Below, one piece after another: positions 25,380-33,486 of a stretch of DNA of 64,000 nt. This DNA is from Arenicella chitinivorans. Lineage in GTDB: Bacteria > Pseudomonadota > Gammaproteobacteria > Arenicellales > Arenicellaceae. A program made the position numbers and the translations under genes. The notes beneath the pieces were generated by a model. It was not told the origin of the DNA and ran no database searches. It saw only the letters and a list, made by a program, of their open reading frames with translations. The stretch is from assembly GCF_014651515.1 (NCBI RefSeq), contig NZ_BMXA01000001.1, positions 1,116,001 to 1,180,000 on the forward strand, in the 5' to 3' direction. Numbering within the stretch: position 1 is the stretch's first letter; the number at the start of each line of letters is the position of its first letter.

Positions 25380-26783
25380 ATGTATCGACTGCTGGCGAGT
25401 GCAGTACGCTTTTTATTCCGTCATGTAGAGCTAATACTGATTTTAGGGTTAATCACGCTCGCGGCGGTGCAATATTATTTGCGTCCACAGTCCCAGTCGT
25501 TGGATCAAGTCCTCGCGAGTGGAGAGCTGCGAGTGCTTATTGCCGACGAACCCGATTCGCAGTTTATGTTCAATCGCCAGCATTACGGCTTTGAGTATGA
25601 ATTGTTGGCACGGCTGGCGGAAGACCTTGGTGTCGAATTACAGTTGGATGTGGTGCCGTATGGTGAGCTGTTCACCTTGCTCGACAGTGGTATTGCAGAC
25701 ATTGCCGTTGGAGGTATTCTCGAGTCACCGTTTGTTCACCGAGTTAGTCAACCGACTATTCCGTGGTACCAGGCTAAAACTACGGTTGTCTACAAGCGGG
25801 GCACTCAACGTCCTAAAAATCTACAGGACTTGCAGAATGCGAAGATCCTAGCTGGTGCACGTTATTATCAGCTCGATGAGCTTGCCGGGCTTAACTTGGT
25901 GGACGATCACCGCTCCGAATACGATTTATTTACCGCGGTAGACAAGGGCAAAGAGCAGTTTGTGCTGAGTACCAATTATCGCGCCCTAAATGCTAAACAC
26001 TACATGCCGTACTTAAACCGTAGTTTTATTTTGCCAGAGAAAGTTGGCGTGGTCTGGGCCTTGCCTAAACGTGTCGATACGGCCTTGTTGAATCGCGTCA
26101 ACGGGTTTCTACAAGCAGCATTGGATGAAGGGCTGCCAGCGACACTGGCGAATGATTATTTCAAAGCACCGAATCGGCTCTCGACGTACGATGTGTTGGC
26201 GATACATCGTAAAATTGAATCTGCCTTGCCCGACTTCGAATTCGCCTTTCGCAAAGCCGCGCGGCGCGGTAAAACCGATTGGCATCTACTGGCTGCGATG
26301 GCCTATCAAGAATCTCGTTGGTCCAACGATGCGACGTCGCCCACGGGTGTGCGGGGCATTATGCAACTCACAACCCAAACCGCCGAATACCTGGGAGTCG
26401 AAGATCGGCTCGATATGACTCAAAGTATTGATGCTGCAGCCCGTTATTTATACCTGCTCAAGGCTAAATTACCTAAGGAAATCAAGGAGCCAGAGCGCAC
26501 ATGGTTTGCTGTTGGTGCATACAATATTGGCTGGAAACACATTCGTTATGCTTACCAAAAGGCCAAGCGCGATGGCAAGGATTACACGCAATGGCGGACC
26601 ATCAGCGACATGCTTCCGACTCTGTACGATGAACCCTACTCAAAAGGCGTGCAGGCTAAGCGTTATGTTGAGCGGGTCCAAATCTTCACCGACATTATGC
26701 GGTTTTATGATTTGCATCAGCGCGAAGATACGCCCCTCGAACCGGGTGTCGCAGAGATCGGCAATTTACGAGCACAGAAATGA
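25380..26783 (+). CDS. mltF: Membrane-bound lytic murein transglycosylase F (MltF)
   Basis: Cleaves peptidoglycan glycan strands to 1,6-anhydromuropeptides in the periplasm. An N-terminal hydrophobic segment ('ELILILGLITLAAVQYYL') anchors or exports it. Next is an SBP_bac_3-type regulatory domain ('ASGELRVLIADEPDSQF', 'YELLARLAEDLGVELQLDVVPYG', 'DIAVGGI'). The C-terminal SLT domain has the catalytic Glu in 'MAYQESRWSNDATSPTGVRG', then 'IMQLTTQTAEYLGV' and 'GAYNIGWKHI'. The start is uncertain: ATG at 25380 or 25353, or GTG at 25299, the last with a GGAGG site 15 nt upstream. I use 25380, giving 467 residues, as it places the hydrophobic segment near the N-terminus. It appears monocistronic. 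Confidence 0.93.
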   Translation: MYRLLASAVRFLFRHVELILILGLITLAAVQYYLRPQSQSLDQVLASGELRVLIADEPDSQFMFNRQHYGFEYELLARLAEDLGVELQLDVVPYGELFTLLDSGIADIAVGGILESPFVHRVSQPTIPWYQAKTTVVYKRGTQRPKNLQDLQNAKILAGARYYQLDELAGLNLVDDHRSEYDLFTAVDKGKEQFVLSTNYRALNAKHYMPYLNRSFILPEKVGVVWALPKRVDTALLNRVNGFLQAALDEGLPATLANDYFKAPNRLSTYDVLAIHRKIESALPDFEFAFRKAARRGKTDWHLLAAMAYQESRWSNDATSPTGVRGIMQLTTQTAEYLGVEDRLDMTQSIDAAARYLYLLKAKLPKEIKEPERTWFAVGAYNIGWKHIRYAYQKAKRDGKDYTQWRTISDMLPTLYDEPYSKGVQAKRYVERVQIFTDIMRFYDLHQREDTPLEPGVAEIGNLRAQK

Positions 26784-26864
26784 TCCCCAAACACTGTATC
26801 CGTAAGGGCGCAGCCGCTATAATCGCGCGCTTTCAATCCAGAAATTGTGCGGTAACTTAGGACT

Positions 26865-27740
26865 ATGTCGGCACCAGAAACTTTTTTCCATATTGGTTAT
26901 GCGCGCGCAGCGTCAACGTTTTTGCAAAAAACTGTGTTTCCGGCGCTCACTGGCTTGCAATACATTCCACGCAACAATTTTCGCGTTCGGGAGCGCGAGA
27001 AGCGCCGATTTAAGGCCGACAAAATTTTAATGTCGCGCGAAGCAGGGGAGTTTATCTTTGATCGGGTTGAGCGCGTTCATGAAATATTTGGCAGCCGAAT
27101 AATAATTTCGTTGCGTCGTCATGATGTGTTGGCGGCATCAACCTATCGACTGTATGTTAAAAATGGTCAGACCTTCCGATTTGAACAGTTTCTGGATTTA
27201 GAAAACAATAATGGTGTGCGAAAACTGGAAGATTTCACCTACATGCGTCTGTTTGAGCATGTGGAAAAAGTGACTGGTCAAAAGCCGATTGTCCTAATCT
27301 TTGAAGATTACATCGCTGACCCTGATTTCTACATCGACACTCTGTGTACGGCGTTGGATTGCGGCGTGGACAAATCCAAACTCAGCCACCGCGCCGTGCA
27401 CAAATCATACAGTGACAAGCAGTTACGCCTGCGACGTCAGATGTCGGAAAAGTATTTGTCGCCAACGGAGTCACATGCACGTTTAACGGGCATCGGGATT
27501 GACGACTATACCTTTGGTCGGCGTATGAAAGAAAAAATTATGGTCCGTGTATCGGGTCTGCTGATGCGCCTAATTCGCTTCGCGCCGGACTCTTGGCTAA
27601 ATCAAGAACCGCTGATTAATCAGGCGCATGCAGACGCCGTACGTGAGTATTTCGCTGAGGATTGGAAGGCAGCCTATGCGTACGTCGAGCACCAAAGCGA
27701 GGCGCTCGGCGTAACACGTCGTAAACCTGCGCCGTACTAG
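26865..27740 (+). CDS. Sulfotransferase-like protein
   Basis: 291-residue protein resembling PAPS-dependent sulfotransferases. The N-terminal 'FFHIGYARAASTFLQKTVFP' fits the 5'-phosphosulfate-binding loop (consensus like GxxRxGTTxLQ, here ending in STFLQ). 'IIISLRRHDVLAASTYRLYVKNG' fits the 3'-phosphate motif (R..D...S.Y). 'PIVLIFEDYIADPDFYIDTLC' matches the later conserved segment. No signal peptide or membrane segment is evident, so the enzyme should be cytosolic. The acceptor is unknown; such enzymes modify polysaccharides, lipids or small molecules. A TATAAT (26817-26822) lies shortly upstream. The stop codon overlaps the end of the convergent acyl-CoA dehydrogenase gene by 4 bp. Confidence 0.72.
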   Translation: MSAPETFFHIGYARAASTFLQKTVFPALTGLQYIPRNNFRVREREKRRFKADKILMSREAGEFIFDRVERVHEIFGSRIIISLRRHDVLAASTYRLYVKNGQTFRFEQFLDLENNNGVRKLEDFTYMRLFEHVEKVTGQKPIVLIFEDYIADPDFYIDTLCTALDCGVDKSKLSHRAVHKSYSDKQLRLRRQMSEKYLSPTESHARLTGIGIDDYTFGRRMKEKIMVRVSGLLMRLIRFAPDSWLNQEPLINQAHADAVREYFAEDWKAAYAYVEHQSEALGVTRRKPAPY

Positions 27741-28963
27741 CGGTAACCGGCAAGTTCCTTACGGGCAACTTGCATTCGATGGACTGAATCTGGACCATCC
27801 GCGAAGCGCAGAGTACGCATCTGCGCGTACATATCCGCCAACGGCGTGTCTTGCGAGACCCCTGTGCCGCCAAACATTTGCATGGCTTCGTCAATCACCT
27901 TCAAGGCCATGTTTGGTGCTACTACTTTGATTTGTGATATGTATGGCGCTGCTGCATGCGGGTCACCCTGATCCATCATCCAGGCGGCTTTTAGGCAGAG
28001 CAGTCGCGCTTGCTCGATACCAATTCGACAATCCGCAATGATGTCGTAGTTCGCGCCTAGCTTCGCCAGCGGGCGGCCAAAGGCAGTACGGCTGGTGGCG
28101 CGTTCACACATCAGTTTCAAGGCACGCTCGGCCTGACCAATCGCACGCATGCAGTGGTGGATACGTCCTGGGCCTAAGCGACCTTGACTCACTTCAAAAC
28201 CGCGTCCTTCACCCAAGAGCAGTGCAGAGGCTGGGACTCGAACATTCTCGAATCGAATGTGCATATGACCGTGTGGTGCATCGTCATGACCAAATACAGT
28301 CATGGCGCGCAGAATCTTGATACCGGGCGCGTCTGCTGGAACCACAAACATTGAATGTTGCGCGTGTCGTGGTGCTTCGTCGACGGCCGTCTTAGCCATC
28401 AGAATGTACACTTTGCAGCGCTCATCGCCAGCGCCCGAAGACCAGTACTTCTCGCCGTTGAACACCCAGTCGTCGCCATCACGCACGGCACTGAACTTGA
28501 GATTAGTTGCATCGGATGACGCGACATCGGGCTCAGTCATTAAATATGCGGATCGTATTTTACTTTCAAGAAGTGGTTCAAGCCATTGTTTTTTATGATC
28601 TTCTGAGCCATATCGCTCCAGGACTTCCATATTGCCGGTGTCTGGCGCTGAGCAATTGAACACCTGAGGACCTAACACACACCAGCCCATTTGTTCTGCC
28701 AAATACGCGTACTCGACCGTCGACAGTCCGTAGCCGCGCTTCGAATCGGTTAGCCAAAAGTTCCACAAACCTTGTTCACGGGCTTTGGCCTGCAAGCCCT
28801 CTAAAATTTCATACTGACGTTGAGTCATGGCGAAGCGATTGCCGTCTTTGCCAACTTCACGATGAAATTCGATGTCGGCGTCCAGCACTTCTTCCTGAAT
28901 CAGCTTAGTTACTTTGTCTAAAATGGGTTGCAGTCGTTCGGTGACCCCTAAGTTCATAGTCAT
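27737..28963 (-). CDS. Acyl-CoA dehydrogenase, ACAD10/11-like
   Basis: FAD-dependent enzyme introducing the alpha,beta double bond in acyl-CoA esters, 408 residues. 'EVFNCSAPDTGNMEVL' fits the ACAD11-like group (here QVFNCSAPDTGNMEVL). 'SAYLMTEPDVASSDATNL' is the flavin-binding motif, 'VFNGEKYWSSGAGDERC' follows, and 'ALLLGEGRGFEVSQGRLGPGRIHHCMR' and 'MQMFGGTGVSQDTPLADMYAQMRTLRFADGPDSVH' (two runs) close the fold. Good ribosome-binding site AAAGGAAT before the ATG at 28963. No other beta-oxidation gene is adjacent, so chain-length preference cannot be judged. Confidence 0.93.
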   Translation of the reverse strand: MTMNLGVTERLQPILDKVTKLIQEEVLDADIEFHREVGKDGNRFAMTQRQYEILEGLQAKAREQGLWNFWLTDSKRGYGLSTVEYAYLAEQMGWCVLGPQVFNCSAPDTGNMEVLERYGSEDHKKQWLEPLLESKIRSAYLMTEPDVASSDATNLKFSAVRDGDDWVFNGEKYWSSGAGDERCKVYILMAKTAVDEAPRHAQHSMFVVPADAPGIKILRAMTVFGHDDAPHGHMHIRFENVRVPASALLLGEGRGFEVSQGRLGPGRIHHCMRAIGQAERALKLMCERATSRTAFGRPLAKLGANYDIIADCRIGIEQARLLCLKAAWMMDQGDPHAAAPYISQIKVVAPNMALKVIDEAMQMFGGTGVSQDTPLADMYAQMRTLRFADGPDSVHRMQVARKELAGYR

Positions 28964-29119
28964 ACGGATTCCTTTGGTTATTGGTTACTTTGTCTAATTA
29001 TATTCTGCCACCAATTCTACGATATTCGGTCCATTTGATGTGGGCTATTTGCTCCAGGCTATCGTAAGCTTAGCAATGCCGTTACAATCAGCGACCGAGT
29101 GAACCCAAGAGAACAAGTA

Positions 29120-30139
29120 ATGCAGACCATTCTCGCGCCGATGGAGGGCGTCATTGATGCCGAGATGCGTGCGTTGTTAACCAGTCTGGGTGGTTTCGAT
29201 CGCTGCGTTACGGAGTTTGTTCGAGTCACTGAGCAACGACTTCCAGCCAAAGTGTTTCTGCGGTATGCACCGGAGCTCGAGCAGGGTGGTGTGACACCGT
29301 CGGGCGTACCCGTGTATTTGCAACTTTTGGGCGGCAATCCTCGTGCCATGGCCTTCAATGCGCAACGCGTGGCGAAACTCGAGCCGGCGGGCATTGATTT
29401 AAATTTTGGTTGTCCATCCAAAACCGTAAATCGCAGCGATGGTGGCTCGATATTGCTTCGAGAGCCACAGCGCGTGTTCGATATTGTTAAAGCGGTTAGA
29501 GACGCTGTTGACCCGTCCATACCCGTGACAGCTAAAATTCGGCTCGGCTTCAGCAATGCCGATCACCTGCTGGAAATCGCGCATAATATTGCCGTCGCCG
29601 GCGCAAACGAACTCTGCATTCATGCGCGTACGCGGGAAGACCGCTACAAACCGCCTGCATACTGGCATCTGGTTAAGCCTGTCCAACGAACGCACTGCTT
29701 GCCAATTACCATCAATGGTGAAATCTGGTCTGTCGAAGATGCATTGCAGGCGCGCGCGGTCAGTGGTTGTACTGGTGTGATGCTCGGGCGCGGCGTATTG
29801 CGTTTTCCGCAGTTGGCAGCACAGTTACGGGCGTATGATTTAGGGCAGGGGTTTGAGGAGTTCGATTGGTTTGGGCTGCAAAGTCGAATCACCGATTATT
29901 TAAATTCTACCCAAAAGCGGCATAAGTATTTTGTTGGTGGTCGCGCCAAACAATGGCTGGGATTTTTATTGCGCCGATATCCTCAGGCTGGTGAGCTGTT
30001 TCATCGAATTAAACGTTTGCGATTCGCTGATGAGGTGTTGGCCGAGTTCGACGCCTTCGCCGCAGAATCGAAGACAACTGGCTACGCGACAGTGAAAACA
30101 GGTCCCGAACCGCATGCCATGGAACTGGTAAAACCATGA
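29120..30139 (+). CDS. dusC: tRNA-dihydrouridine synthase, DusC type
   Basis: FMN/NADPH enzyme reducing uridine in tRNA to dihydrouridine; the DusC group targets U16. 'TILAPMEGVIDAEMRALL' at the N-terminus contains the FMN-binding PM.G motif. 'IDLNFGCPSKTVNRSDGGS' has the catalytic Cys, then 'TAKIRLGF', 'CIHARTREDRYKPPAYW' and 'INGEIWSVEDA' follow, with 'GVMLGRGVLRFP' near the end of the barrel. I start at the ATG at 29120 (339 residues), preceded by GAGAA; a GTG at 29099 is in frame but less likely. The stop overlaps the MFS start by 4 bp (ATGA), so the next gene is probably translationally coupled. Confidence 0.93.
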   Translation: MQTILAPMEGVIDAEMRALLTSLGGFDRCVTEFVRVTEQRLPAKVFLRYAPELEQGGVTPSGVPVYLQLLGGNPRAMAFNAQRVAKLEPAGIDLNFGCPSKTVNRSDGGSILLREPQRVFDIVKAVRDAVDPSIPVTAKIRLGFSNADHLLEIAHNIAVAGANELCIHARTREDRYKPPAYWHLVKPVQRTHCLPITINGEIWSVEDALQARAVSGCTGVMLGRGVLRFPQLAAQLRAYDLGQGFEEFDWFGLQSRITDYLNSTQKRHKYFVGGRAKQWLGFLLRRYPQAGELFHRIKRLRFADEVLAEFDAFAAESKTTGYATVKTGPEPHAMELVKP

Positions 30140-31578
30140 CATCACTGGCGCCACCGCAGGAAGAGGAAATTACCCGCATTGGATTGTCGTTGATCGTTAT
30201 CCTGGCTGGGTCTTTTTTAGCCCCGTTGTTGATGCATTCAACCACCTTGGCAATTCCGAGCATGGCGGTGGATTTGGCCCTGAATGCCGAGGCGGTCAGT
30301 TTACTAACGCTTGGCCACGTGTTGTGCAGCGCCTGTACGGTGCTGCCCGCAGGTAAACTGTCTGATAAATATGGTCGGCGCCGCGTGTACGCCTGCGGCA
30401 CTATTATTTCCGGGTTAGCTTGCATGCTAGGTGCTGGTGCGAATTCGGCGGTATTATTGATTGCCGCGCGATGCTTGCAGGGCGTTGGCGGCGCGCTGAT
30501 TTTTGCGAGTGCTCTCGCGTTAGTGAACCGCATTCCTCCGCCTGCGCACAAAGCGCGCGTGATGGGTATCTATATTGCGGTGGCGTACTTAGGGATTGTC
30601 GTCGGTCCCCCCTTCGGCGGTATGGTATTGGCGGTCGCCAGTTGGCACTGGGTATTCCTAATTCCGGGCATATTGTTATTGATAACCGGTCTCGTTGGTT
30701 TGTTTGGGCTCGATTGGGAACGTTACGGTAATCGGCAAACGAGATTGCGCGGACTCGACACCAGCCTATACGTGCTGTCCTTGAGCTTGATCGCAGTCTC
30801 TGTGTTTAAGATGGATGAATTGATCGGACGGTTGACCCTACTGATTGGTCTATTGGCATTTATCGGGTTTTGCTGGTTTCAGTCGCATCGTCGCGACCCC
30901 TTACTACAAGTCGCGTTGTTTCGCCACAATGCGGTATTCACGGTCATGGGATCGACCTATTTTTTGGTCTACAGTGCAATTCTAGCGTTGGCATTTACAC
31001 TGACCTTGTATCTTCAGTACCTGCTTGGCATCGACGCGCTGACTACGGGCTGGATTTTGTTATCGCAAGCCTTGATGACCGCCTTGATCGCACCTGCTTC
31101 TGGTTGGCTGAGTGAACGGTTTAAAGTCCACCAATTGTTGCTGTTCGGCACCTCGTCCATGGTGCTGGGTATCGCGTGTTTTAATGCGCTGGATGCGGAT
31201 CAGAGCGTTTGGGTAGTGTTGCTGGGGCTTAGTTTGGTCGGGCTCTCGGTCGGCGTAATGGACACGCAAATTATAAATGCCGCACTGAATTCGGTTGCTG
31301 CCGAAGATTTGGGTAGCGCCTCAGCCACACTTAATGGGTTGCGTACCATGGGCGGTTTTGTTGGCGTTGGCCTAGTGTCATTTTTGATGAGTCAGTATTT
31401 GGGCAAGCAGGAGATCGTGCCGGCCTTATACCCGGCATTAACCCAAATGTTGCATAGTTACTTTATAATTTCGACTGTGCTGGTGTCGTTGGCTCTGGCA
31501 TTGGTGGTTTGGGGATACACACAAGGCTTATATTCTGGTCTCAATACACGTAAACATCATGACAAACCCAAACCCTGA
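30136..31578 (+). CDS. MFS drug-efflux transporter, DHA2-like (14 TM)
   Basis: Inner-membrane proton-coupled exporter, 480 residues, with hydrophobic segments compatible with 14 helices. Motif A is 'GKLSDKYGRRRVY' between TM2 and TM3, motif C is 'GIVVGPPFGGMVLA' in TM5, and 'QGVGGALIFASALALVNRI' is the typical TM4 stretch. Homologues export multiple drugs or metabolites; the substrate here is unknown. It overlaps dusC by 4 bp at its start and the thioesterase gene by 20 bp at its end, so the three genes form a tightly linked unit despite unrelated roles. Confidence 0.9.
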   Translation: MTSLAPPQEEEITRIGLSLIVILAGSFLAPLLMHSTTLAIPSMAVDLALNAEAVSLLTLGHVLCSACTVLPAGKLSDKYGRRRVYACGTIISGLACMLGAGANSAVLLIAARCLQGVGGALIFASALALVNRIPPPAHKARVMGIYIAVAYLGIVVGPPFGGMVLAVASWHWVFLIPGILLLITGLVGLFGLDWERYGNRQTRLRGLDTSLYVLSLSLIAVSVFKMDELIGRLTLLIGLLAFIGFCWFQSHRRDPLLQVALFRHNAVFTVMGSTYFLVYSAILALAFTLTLYLQYLLGIDALTTGWILLSQALMTALIAPASGWLSERFKVHQLLLFGTSSMVLGIACFNALDADQSVWVVLLGLSLVGLSVGVMDTQIINAALNSVAAEDLGSASATLNGLRTMGGFVGVGLVSFLMSQYLGKQEIVPALYPALTQMLHSYFIISTVLVSLALALVVWGYTQGLYSGLNTRKHHDKPKP

Positions 31579-32002
31579 CTGGCTCTATTCTGATCCATTT
31601 ATTCTGCCTGTTACCGTCGGAGCCGACGCGATCGACAGCTATCAACACGTCAATAATTCAGTGTACCTGCGTTGGGTTGATGACTGCGCCAGAGCACATT
31701 CACTCGCGGCCGGAATTGACTGTGAACACGCGGTTAGCTTTGGTCATGGTATGGCGGTGCGAGAGAGCCGCGCCACCTATCTGGCGGCGGCGTTTGAGGG
31801 CGAGCAGCTGTTGGTCGGAGCTTGGGTTCTGCGCAACGATCGCAAGCTGCGTATAACCCGGCAATTCCAGATTGTGCGCAAAACCGATGCGGCAACACTG
31901 GTTACCGCGGAAGTCGATTACGTGTGTATCGACATTCAGTCCGGTAAGCCCGCCAGAATGCCCGCCGAATTCCGCGATAACTATATTCCGATTCAAATTT
32001 AA
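31559..32002 (+). CDS. Acyl-CoA thioesterase of the hotdog fold (4HBT/YbgC-like)
   Basis: 147-residue single-domain hotdog protein, probably cytosolic, hydrolysing acyl-CoA or acyl-ACP. The N-terminal 'VGADAIDSYQHVNNSVYLRWVDDCA' contains the conserved D-x-x-x-H-V-N-N-x-x-Y-L-R-W motif, with Asp in the catalytic position. 'ESRATYLAAAFEGEQLLVGAWV' and 'TAEVDYVCIDIQSGKPARMP' match the rest of the fold. The coding sequence begins 20 bp before the MFS stop in another frame. Substrate unknown. Confidence 0.88.
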   Translation: MTNPNPDWLYSDPFILPVTVGADAIDSYQHVNNSVYLRWVDDCARAHSLAAGIDCEHAVSFGHGMAVRESRATYLAAAFEGEQLLVGAWVLRNDRKLRITRQFQIVRKTDAATLVTAEVDYVCIDIQSGKPARMPAEFRDNYIPIQI

Positions 32003-32112
32003 AGCTCACACAGCGCCCGCATATGACATTTCGATGTGCATTGTGTGGGGCAACGCATAAGCGCAGCATCTAACTCTACACTGACCGAGTCAACCTTAAC
32101 TCGGAGTGTGGA

Positions 32113-33225
32113 ATGGAACAGTGTGATTTAGCAATTGTCGGTGGCAGCTTTGCCGGTCTCTCGTGTGCACGTGAAGCGGCGCATAATGGATTAGCCACGC
32201 AGGTGTTTGAGCGCAAGGTCGCGCCCGGCGCGTACACTCAAAGCACCGGTCTATTCGTGCAGGAAATCGCCGAGCAAATGGCTTTGCCCGAACGCTTGAT
32301 CCGGCGTATCACCGGCGTACGTTTGTACGCACCAAATTTAAACTACGTCGACCTTAAATCACCGGGCTATGAGTTCATCGCCACCGATACGCCTAAGCTT
32401 TTGACTTGGATGGCAGAGCAAGCGCAACAGGCTGGCGCGATTATTTCCGCTTCGGAGCAGGTGCAAAATGTGGTCCAGTATGCGGATCGTGTTGTCTTGC
32501 CAGAGCAGGATACTGCTGCACGGTATCTCGTCGCGGCAGATGGTGCTAACTCCACGGTGGCCCGCGCACTCGGCCTCGGCACCAACAAAGTGATGCTAAG
32601 TGGCGCGGAATACGAAGTCGATGGTTTCCATGACCTGCCGGACGACATGTTGCATGTATTTATCAGTAATGAGTACGCGCCGGGCTATATTGGTTGGCTA
32701 TTTAAGGGCGTTCACAGTGCGCAGTTAGGCATCGCGGTTAAGCCCGGTCATCGAGTACGCCTACGCGCATTTTTTGAGCTTCTGAAGCAGCGGTTTGATC
32801 CGAACGCCAAGATGCTAAGCGGACGCGGCGGCTATATTCCCTGTGGTGGTGTGGTGCATCCCTGGGCCAGAGACAATGCCTGTCTGCTCGGTGACGCCGC
32901 CGGTATGGTGTCGCCGCTCACCGCAGGCGGAATCCATCCCAGCATCGAAGTAGGGCAGCAACTTGGCGCTGCCATCGCCATGCATCTACGGCACGATCTA
33001 CCACTCCCGCAAGAGCAGATTCGCGCACTGGTCAAAACGTATCCCGTTAAGCGTCAACTGCGCAGAATAGCGAATCTGGTGTCGTTCTCGGATCACATAA
33101 GCAACCACGTCATCAACAACACCGCATTCCAGCGCGCAGCGCAATTAATATTCTTCCACAACCGCGGCCTGTTTTCCAAGCGGGCATGGGGCGAGATTTT
33201 ATTCTCAAAGGGGCTCGCTCCATAA
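32113..33225 (+). CDS. FAD-dependent oxidoreductase, geranylgeranyl-reductase family
   Basis: 370-residue flavoprotein. The N-terminal dinucleotide fold is 'DLAIVGGSFAGLSCAREAA' followed by 'VFERKVAPG'. The middle has 'YLVAADGANSTVARALGLG' (DG motif), and the second FAD motif is 'ACLLGDAAGMVSPLTAGGIHPSIEVG', strongly reminiscent of geranylgeranyl reductases and related prenyl or lipid reductases. 'GYIGWLFKGVHSAQLGIAVK' matches the substrate domain. No membrane segment is obvious. It lies 110 bp after the thioesterase gene, on the same strand; the reaction cannot be named from sequence. Confidence 0.85.
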   Translation: MEQCDLAIVGGSFAGLSCAREAAHNGLATQVFERKVAPGAYTQSTGLFVQEIAEQMALPERLIRRITGVRLYAPNLNYVDLKSPGYEFIATDTPKLLTWMAEQAQQAGAIISASEQVQNVVQYADRVVLPEQDTAARYLVAADGANSTVARALGLGTNKVMLSGAEYEVDGFHDLPDDMLHVFISNEYAPGYIGWLFKGVHSAQLGIAVKPGHRVRLRAFFELLKQRFDPNAKMLSGRGGYIPCGGVVHPWARDNACLLGDAAGMVSPLTAGGIHPSIEVGQQLGAAIAMHLRHDLPLPQEQIRALVKTYPVKRQLRRIANLVSFSDHISNHVINNTAFQRAAQLIFFHNRGLFSKRAWGEILFSKGLAP

Positions 33226-33343
33226 GAATGCTTTTTCATGCTTGAATGGTCGAGTAGTGCCCAACTGTGCGTGAGTATTGATGAATTTATAGTCAATAAA
33301 ATCAAATAGATAAATAAATAACTTGAAGTAAATTAACCTGCCT

Positions 33344-33372
33344 TTGACATTAACAATTGTTTAGAATATCTT
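33344..33372 (+). promoter_or_regulatory. Sigma-70 promoter of the giant gene
   Basis: TTGACA (33344-33349), a 17-bp spacer, then TATCTT (33367-33372), about 110 bp before the start codon at 33487. A short AAGGGA site lies directly before the ATG. The 261-bp intergenic region (33226-33486) is AT-rich and otherwise shows no gene. Confidence 0.72.
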
Positions 33373-33486
33373 ACTACTTTGGTTGGAAATGGAGCGCGCT
33401 TGACTCACCAAGTGGTCTCTAACTGAATATTGAATCAGGGTTACACGCCCCGGAAGGCATAATTGTTTATTTATATGTAAGGGAAT

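Noticed and set aside
33226-33486. c-di-GMP riboswitch before the giant gene
   Set aside because: The leader lacks the GEMM core; only a short GC patch (ACGCCCCGG) attracted attention.
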